DNA of 20,997 bases, taken from Bacteroidales bacterium. Its GTDB lineage: Bacteria > Bacteroidota > Bacteroidia > Bacteroidales > UBA1556. The stretch covers positions 1 through 20,997 of the forward strand of contig JAOZKO010000010.1 of the NCBI GenBank assembly GCA_029935325.1, in the 5' to 3' direction. Positions 16,070 to 20,997 of the stretch are shown one piece after another (position 1 is the first letter of the stretch; every line of letters begins with the position of its first letter). A program made the position numbers and the translations under genes. Below the pieces are notes generated by a model. It made no database searches. It had not been told where the DNA came from and saw only the letters and a list, made by a program, of their open reading frames with translations.

Positions 16070-16796
16070 AATCTTTAATACTTGCAATATTACGGATTAC
16101 CTCAGCAGCCATAAAGCTACCAAATAGGGGAGGCATATAGGATATTGTTCCCACAGTAGTCTTTTTATAGTCTTCATTGTCTGTAAGTTTTACGGCGGTA
16201 GGGTTTGTCTTTTCTGAAGAAAAGACCACCTTAAAACCATTATAAATTCCTCTTTTATGCATTCTCTTGCGAAGCATACGTGCTAATTTATCATTATATG
16301 TATCGCTAAAATCAGCAATGCGAATTAATGCAGGATTTGTTTTTCCTCCTGAGCCCATTGAGCTAATAATGGGGATATTGTTTTTCAAGGCAGTAGCAAT
16401 AAGGAAGGCTTTAGGGGAAAGAGTATCAATAGCATCAATAATATAATCATATGGTTCGGAAAGAATTTCTTCAGTTAAATTTTCTTTAATAAATAATTGC
16501 TCAGCTCTTAGGTTCAACTCAGGATTGATATCTAAAAGTCGCTCTTTCATTAGTGTAGCCTTGCTTTTATTATTTGTGCTTTGCAATGCTAGCAACTGAC
16601 GGTTTATGTTGCTAGTGTGTATTTCGTCGCCATCAATAATCCGCATATTACCAATGCCTGCTCTACAAAGCATCTCCGCAGCATAAGCGCCAACTCCACC
16701 CAAACCTACTACTAGTATATTAGCGTCTTTTAATATTTGTAAAGCTTTATTACCCAATAATAGCTGTGTCCTTTCTAGCCAATGCTCCTGTTCCAT
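16053..16796 (-). CDS. tcdA: tRNA threonylcarbamoyladenosine dehydratase
   Basis: A 247-residue cytosolic E1-like (ThiF-fold) enzyme. TcdA (CsdL/YgdL) uses ATP to dehydrate t6A37 in ANN-decoding tRNAs to the cyclic form ct6A. The Rossmann nucleotide-binding motif NILVVGLGGVGAYAAEMLCRAG is at ~24-45, IDGDEIHTSNINRQ at ~54-67, and YIIDAIDTLSPK at ~115-126. The later SSMGSGGKTNP and RMHKRGIYNGFKVVFSSE blocks separate TcdA from ThiF and MoeB. No MoaD- or ThiS-like partner lies nearby, which also fits TcdA. Its ATG overlaps the TAA of tatD by one base (TAATG), suggesting translational coupling, and its end overlaps the DUF3089 gene. Confidence 0.93.
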   Translation of the reverse strand: MEQEHWLERTQLLLGNKALQILKDANILVVGLGGVGAYAAEMLCRAGIGNMRIIDGDEIHTSNINRQLLALQSTNNKSKATLMKERLLDINPELNLRAEQLFIKENLTEEILSEPYDYIIDAIDTLSPKAFLIATALKNNIPIISSMGSGGKTNPALIRIADFSDTYNDKLARMLRKRMHKRGIYNGFKVVFSSEKTNPTAVKLTDNEDYKKTTVGTISYMPPLFGSFMAAEVIRNIASIKDYENES

Positions 16797-17455
16797 TATA
16801 AAATCAAACTTTTATATGTATAATAAATTTGGTGCCTAAGCTCTAATAAACTCTTGCCTATTTTCTTTGATGCGATGTCATATATGTCTTCAATAGATCC
16901 ATTCCAATCATCAGTTTCAAGAAATAAGCGATTCAATGGAATATGATTTATTATCCTATTGGCTTTACTTCTTTCATCAAACAAATCATGGCCACAAGAG
17001 AAATATGTATTGTATTTAATTAGTTTTTGAAGAATATCTGCATTGCCAGAATAAGCATGAAAAATAATTGGAATACTTGGTTTTTCCTCCTTAAGTATGG
17101 AAAGAATATCCGAAAAGGCACGAACACAATGCACAATAATAGCTTTATTTCGATTGTTAGCAATGCGTAATTGAGAAATAAAGACTTCCTTTTGAGTTTC
17201 AAAATTTGTAGAAACAGCTCTGTCAAGCCCACATTCGCCAATGGCAACCAATTGTGGATTGTCTGATAAACTATCCAAAATGGGTAATGCCTTTTTTATA
17301 TCGGTATTTGAAATGTTCCAAGGGTGGAGGCCTAGAGAAAATACCTCTGGAAACTCAATGTCACTTAGTAAATCTTGGGCATTAAAACTCTGAATTCCTT
17401 GGTGAGGATGAGAAATTTTTTGGTGACTATGTATGTCAATATATGCTGGTTTCAC
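16796..17455 (-). CDS. TatD family metal-dependent hydrolase (putative DNase)
   Basis: A 219-residue enzyme if started at the GTG at 17455 (VKPAYIDIHSH), which fits family N-termini. The frame extends to a TTG at 17542, but the extra 29 residues look non-homologous. Family members are divalent-metal phosphodiesterases with 3'-5' exonuclease activity. Metal ligands are visible: HSH near residue 10, the Glu in AIGECGLDRA, His in IIVHCVRAF, His in IIFHAYSGN and Asp in LFLETDDW. It is slightly shorter than typical TatD (~250), with a compressed C-terminus. It is the first gene of the tatD-tcdA-DUF3089 operon; its TAA overlaps the tcdA ATG. Confidence 0.88.
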   Translation of the reverse strand: MKPAYIDIHSHQKISHPHQGIQSFNAQDLLSDIEFPEVFSLGLHPWNISNTDIKKALPILDSLSDNPQLVAIGECGLDRAVSTNFETQKEVFISQLRIANNRNKAIIVHCVRAFSDILSILKEEKPSIPIIFHAYSGNADILQKLIKYNTYFSCGHDLFDERSKANRIINHIPLNRLFLETDDWNGSIEDIYDIASKKIGKSLLELRHQIYYTYKSLIL

Positions 17456-17598
17456 AATATAAATGTTTTGGCTAAAGTAATAAAGAAATCTTAATGATTG
17501 AGTAGGTTTTTTAAATATATCGATGTTTCTGCTCCGTAACAATATAGATTATGAAGGACAATCGAAAACACATATTCTGCCTTATTGTATTTCCTATT

Positions 17599-17749
17599 AT
17601 TTACGTCAATCAATACTCCGTTAATGTTTTATATAAATCACATAGTCAGGCGATTACGGTCTTATGCAATAATGTATAATAGTCGCAAAATCAACACTTT
17701 GCGCCTTTGCGCCTTTACGAGAAACATAAACTCAACGAGGTATTATCAA
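17599..17749 (-). repeat. Dispersed ~150-bp intergenic repeat, copy B (inverted)
   Basis: The reverse complement of this segment aligns with 4821-4969 from GATAATACCTCGTTGAG to the AACGGAGTATTGAT end, with about 80% identity overall by eye and 47/50 in the best block. It fills most of the 389-bp gap between tatD and the M16 gene. The remaining sequence holds only the promoter box at 17793. Confidence 0.8.
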
Positions 17750-17792
17750 TTATTCACCTAAAATAAATCAACAAACATCCCGCAACTTTTAC

Positions 17793-17800
17793 TAATTTTG
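17793..17800 (+). promoter_or_regulatory. Candidate -7 promoter box for the M16 peptidase gene
   Basis: TAATTTTG matches TANNTTTG exactly and lies 45 bp before the ATG. No TTG was found at the -33 position. Confidence 0.45.
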
Positions 17801-17844
17801 CTATTATTAAGTTTAAATATCAATTATTATTAAATTATTAAATT

Positions 17845-20772
17845 ATGAATCTAAAAATTTCCTTAGTTATAATGGTTTTATTGTTTGGCTTTCAACAGTC
17901 TATAGCTCAATTTGTTGAAATACCTACGTCTTCATCAGAAAGAAATAGTACAACTAACCCCTATAGTATTACACAGTTGAACTTGAGTAATGGCTTAACA
18001 GTATACTTAAATGAGGATCATACTCAAAAGGATATACTAGGTGCTGTAATTGTTAGAGGAGGTAGTAAATTAGACCCGCCTGATGCTAGTGGAACAGCAC
18101 ATTATTTTGAACATATGATGTTCAAGGGTAGTCGGCAATTAGGTACTATAAACTATGAAGCCGAGCGGCCTTATTTGGATAGTATCCAACAATTATATGA
18201 TTTGCTGAGGTTGGATCGTGACAATGAATTTTTTAGAAAAAGGATATTACATAAAATAGATAGTTTCTCGGTGATTGCCTCTAGTTATGCTATTCCCAAC
18301 GAATTTAGTAAAGTAATGGGAGAAATAGGAGGTACAGGAGTAAATGCTTTTACAACTTATGAAAACATAGTTTACCATAATAGTTTTCCAAAGCAAAGCC
18401 TTGTACAATGGATAGAACTATATCGTGATAGATTTGAGCAGCCAGTATTTCGACTTTTTCAATCTGAACTGGAAACAGTTTATGAAGAAAAGAATATGTC
18501 GAATGATAATTTTTTTAGAAAAATATTTGAAGATGTTTATAAGAATTTTTACCCAAAATCAATTTATGGAAATAGAACAGTATTAGGAAGTATTGACGAT
18601 CTAAAGAACCCAAGTTTGTCGGCAATGGAATCATACTGGAAAGACCATTATAATGCAAATAATATGGCATTAGTTTTAATAGGAGACTTTAATACTTCAG
18701 AAGTTGTTGATCTTCTTGAGAAGGGTTTTGGTAGGTGGCGAAATGGAGATTTAGCTATAATGCCAGCTGCCCAAGAAGATGAATTTGATGGTAGGGTAGA
18801 GGTAAATCGTAAATTAGCACCAATACCATTGGGTATTCTAGGATTTAGAAGTGTAGCCAAAGGACATAAGGATGAAATACCACTGAGTATTATAATGAAA
18901 TTATTGACAAATGATGCTCAAACAGGACTGATTGATACTCTAAGCATAAGTCAGGAGATTATGGGTGCTCAAGTTTTTGAGGATCAACATTACGATAAGG
19001 GTGGAATTTTTATATTTTTTGCTCCAAAGCCAGTAATTCAGTCAATTGATAATGCGGAGAAGAAAGTGATGGCGCAAATAGAAAAACTAAAAAATGGTTA
19101 TATTGATGCTAATCTATTAGAGGCAGTAAAAATATCAATGCTAAAAAACCATTCATTAAATATGGAGAATAGCAGATATAGGTTATTCAAAATAATGGAC
19201 TCATATATGACTGATGGGCAATGGGAAGATGTATTGGATTATAATAGGAGAATAAAAGAAGTAAGTATTGAAGATATCGCTTTTATTGCAAATAGATATT
19301 TTGGTGAGAATTATTTGGCATTTCATTCGAAAATGGGATTACCTAAAAAGGAAAGAATAGCAAAACCAAATATTACACCTCTTAATCCAGAAAATAAAGA
19401 CAAGGAGTCAGCAATGGCTATTAAAATTAGAACTATGCCTATTGCAGAAATAGAACCCGATTATATAGATTTTTCAGAGGATGTTATTGCTTCAGATATT
19501 CGCCATAATCTTCATTTCTTCTATGTTAAAAATCCACTAAATAATATTTTTACATTAAATATCCGGTTTGGAATAGGAAGCCTTAAAAATCCTAAGCTAC
19601 AGCAATTAGCTTATTATATGAATAATATAGGAACCGAAATTGAAAGTTTTTCGGAATACTCAAAGCAACTTCAGCTTAAAGGTATAAGTGTTAATTATAG
19701 TGTAAATAACAATTATTTTACTATTTCATTATCAGGATTTGAAGACCAATTGCACAATGCACTATCTAGCCTTAACAGGGTATTGTCGAGCCCTGGTGAG
19801 GATAAAGACTTAAATAAGAAAATGATAAGGGATAATAAAATGGAGTTGAGGATGCTTAAAAAAGATGTGGGGAGTAAAATTAGGATGCTAAATGAATATG
19901 CTTTATTTGGAGAGCAAAGTAAATATTTGAGACGAAGTACTAAAAAGGAAATAAAGTCCATTAATTATGATGAATATATAGCATTACTGAAAGAAGTATT
20001 TCAATACGAAACTTATATTCACTATGTGGGAGTTGGTGAAGAAAATGATGTAAAAGAAATGATTTATTCATCTTTGCCTTTTGGTGATAAACTAAGCAAA
20101 AGTGAATCCCCTTATATTAGAAATATTCCTACACTGGGTAATCATAAGTTTTATTACTTAGAAGATAGCAAGGCAATACAGTCGCATATTAGGGTTACTG
20201 TTCCTTCAAAAGCTCTTGATGAAAATGAGCGTTTTATGTTGAAGCCATTTAATAGTTATTTTGGATTAGGGATGACCTCGCTTATATTCAGAGAAGCACG
20301 AGAATACAGATCTTTAGCATATGGCGCATGGGGCTACTACTCTGTTCCTTACCGATTTGATAAGCCAGGTTATTTACAATCAGCAATCAGTACCCAAGCT
20401 GATAAAACCAATGAAGCTGTGGAGTTGCTAATAAACTTAATCGATAGTATGCCAGTTCAAGAACAACAGATTCTAAGCTTGCAATCCTATTTATTGCGCT
20501 CTTTTAATGCTAAGATGCCAGACTTTAGGTATCGCTCATATACAGTGCAATATTGGATGCTTCAAGGTTATAAACAAGATCCTAGAAGCGAAGCATATTT
20601 AAGATATAAAGAGCTGAAAATTGACGATATTAGAACATTTTACGATAATAATGTTCTTGGGAGATACCATATGGTAAGCATTGTTGGAGACTCAAAACGC
20701 TTTGACTTGGAAAAACTGAAAGTTAATTCTGATTTCAAGAAACTGAAACTTAAGGATATATTGAGATATTAG
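17845..20772 (+). CDS. M16 family (insulinase/pitrilysin) zinc metallopeptidase
   Basis: A 975-residue exported peptidase with a signal peptide (residues 1-22, ending SIAQ). The N-terminal M16 domain carries the inverted zinc motif HYFEH (His86, Glu89 catalytic base, His90) inside GTAHYFEHMMFKG. The third ligand is probably a Glu in SELETVYEEKNM (~208-215). The FGRW-containing helix and RVEVNRKLAPIPLGILGFR-type segment complete the first half. The C-terminal half (from ~535) is a second M16 unit without the zinc motif, with the R-Y pair region REYRSLAYGAWGYYS that in the family helps hold substrate. The four-domain, ~950-residue layout forms a closed chamber for degrading peptides, here in the periplasm. 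It is divergent from tatD and appears monocistronic. Confidence 0.95.
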   Translation: MNLKISLVIMVLLFGFQQSIAQFVEIPTSSSERNSTTNPYSITQLNLSNGLTVYLNEDHTQKDILGAVIVRGGSKLDPPDASGTAHYFEHMMFKGSRQLGTINYEAERPYLDSIQQLYDLLRLDRDNEFFRKRILHKIDSFSVIASSYAIPNEFSKVMGEIGGTGVNAFTTYENIVYHNSFPKQSLVQWIELYRDRFEQPVFRLFQSELETVYEEKNMSNDNFFRKIFEDVYKNFYPKSIYGNRTVLGSIDDLKNPSLSAMESYWKDHYNANNMALVLIGDFNTSEVVDLLEKGFGRWRNGDLAIMPAAQEDEFDGRVEVNRKLAPIPLGILGFRSVAKGHKDEIPLSIIMKLLTNDAQTGLIDTLSISQEIMGAQVFEDQHYDKGGIFIFFAPKPVIQSIDNAEKKVMAQIEKLKNGYIDANLLEAVKISMLKNHSLNMENSRYRLFKIMDSYMTDGQWEDVLDYNRRIKEVSIEDIAFIANRYFGENYLAFHSKMGLPKKERIAKPNITPLNPENKDKESAMAIKIRTMPIAEIEPDYIDFSEDVIASDIRHNLHFFYVKNPLNNIFTLNIRFGIGSLKNPKLQQLAYYMNNIGTEIESFSEYSKQLQLKGISVNYSVNNNYFTISLSGFEDQLHNALSSLNRVLSSPGEDKDLNKKMIRDNKMELRMLKKDVGSKIRMLNEYALFGEQSKYLRRSTKKEIKSINYDEYIALLKEVFQYETYIHYVGVGEENDVKEMIYSSLPFGDKLSKSESPYIRNIPTLGNHKFYYLEDSKAIQSHIRVTVPSKALDENERFMLKPFNSYFGLGMTSLIFREAREYRSLAYGAWGYYSVPYRFDKPGYLQSAISTQADKTNEAVELLINLIDSMPVQEQQILSLQSYLLRSFNAKMPDFRYRSYTVQYWMLQGYKQDPRSEAYLRYKELKIDDIRTFYDNNVLGRYHMVSIVGDSKRFDLEKLKVNSDFKKLKLKDILRY

Positions 20773-20775
20773 AAG

Positions 20776-20793
20776 GGTATTAATTTGGTATTA
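20776..20793. repeat. 18-bp motif (GGTATTA-ATTT-GGTATTA), copy 2
   Basis: This is the exact reverse complement of 4614-4631. It again starts 3 bp after a TAG stop codon, with the same AAG between stop and repeat. Confidence 0.7.
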
Positions 20794-20870
20794 AATATCC
20801 AGTTTTTTATAGCCATTATACTTAATGGAATATCTAATGAATTAGAGTGCCATGAAGAAAAACTAAAGAC

Positions 20871-20918
20871 TATAAAAGAGTAAATAGGTGTTTTCTTATA
20901 TGTATTTCCTCTTTTATA
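20871..20918. repeat. Strong intergenic hairpin
   Basis: TATAAAAGAGTAAATA (20871-20886) pairs with TATTTCCTCTTTTATA (20903-20918) with a single T/C mismatch and a 16-nt loop. No T run follows, so it is not a standard intrinsic terminator. It lies ~100 bp after the M16 stop in a 225-bp tail (20773-20997) that has no recognisable gene. Confidence 0.7.
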
Positions 20919-20997
20919 ATGAAATAATTACTAATATTATTTCGGCACTACAGGATTTAGAGTGGTGATTTTTTACAAACCATATAAATATTTAAAA

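Noticed and set aside
17456..17542. N-terminal extension of TatD from a TTG
   Set aside because: The homologous part begins at VKPAYIDIHSH; the GTG at 17455 gives a family-like N-terminus.
17845..20772. ~60-residue insertion after HYFEH in the M16 peptidase as an anomaly
   Set aside because: From memory, Bacteroidetes M16 proteins commonly carry a similar helical insertion there (RPYLDSI-type), so it is not unusual.

Overview
The window looks like chromosomal DNA of a Bacteroidota (Bacteroidetes) bacterium. Support comes from the low GC content, two TonB-dependent receptors with N-terminal carboxypeptidase-regulatory-like domains, an M16 peptidase and a TatD protein of the Bacteroidetes type, TANNTTTG-like -7 promoter boxes, near absence of Shine-Dalgarno sites, and several intergenic repeats of a kind common in this phylum. 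No rRNA, tRNA, CRISPR array, transposase or phage gene was seen, and genus cannot be called.

Layout. 123-2585 (+) is an outer-membrane beta-barrel receptor, followed by a 105-bp array of fifteen heptanucleotides. pssA (phosphatidylserine synthase, -) faces away from a degenerate sulfatase-modifying-factor-fold protein (+, 3669-4610). A 587-bp gene-free stretch follows, packed with repeats: an 18-bp direct-repeat motif, a large palindrome with a cUACGg tetraloop, and copy A of a ~150-bp dispersed repeat. Then come htpG (Hsp90) with a clear terminator, a ~260-nt structured leader that ends in an attenuator-like terminator, and a second TonB-dependent receptor. On the minus strand, convergent with that receptor, a 144-residue protein built of five 25-residue units precedes prmC. 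Next is a plus-strand group: a TerB-like protein, a TPR sensor histidine kinase and an Omp85/BamA-type barrel. It converges on a minus-strand operon of tatD, tcdA and a DUF3089 lipoprotein hydrolase. Copy B of the dispersed repeat lies, inverted, between tatD and the last gene, a 975-residue M16 metallopeptidase. The window ends in a strong 16-bp-arm hairpin.

How the genes work together. Most of the content is envelope biology (two receptors, an Omp85 barrel, an exported M16 peptidase, a lipoprotein hydrolase, phospholipid synthesis, an envelope sensor kinase) mixed with housekeeping genes (htpG, prmC, tcdA, tatD). I see no defence system or island. The least explained pieces are the receptor leader (7172-7444), the 25-residue-repeat protein (10621-11055) and the family of structured intergenic repeats.
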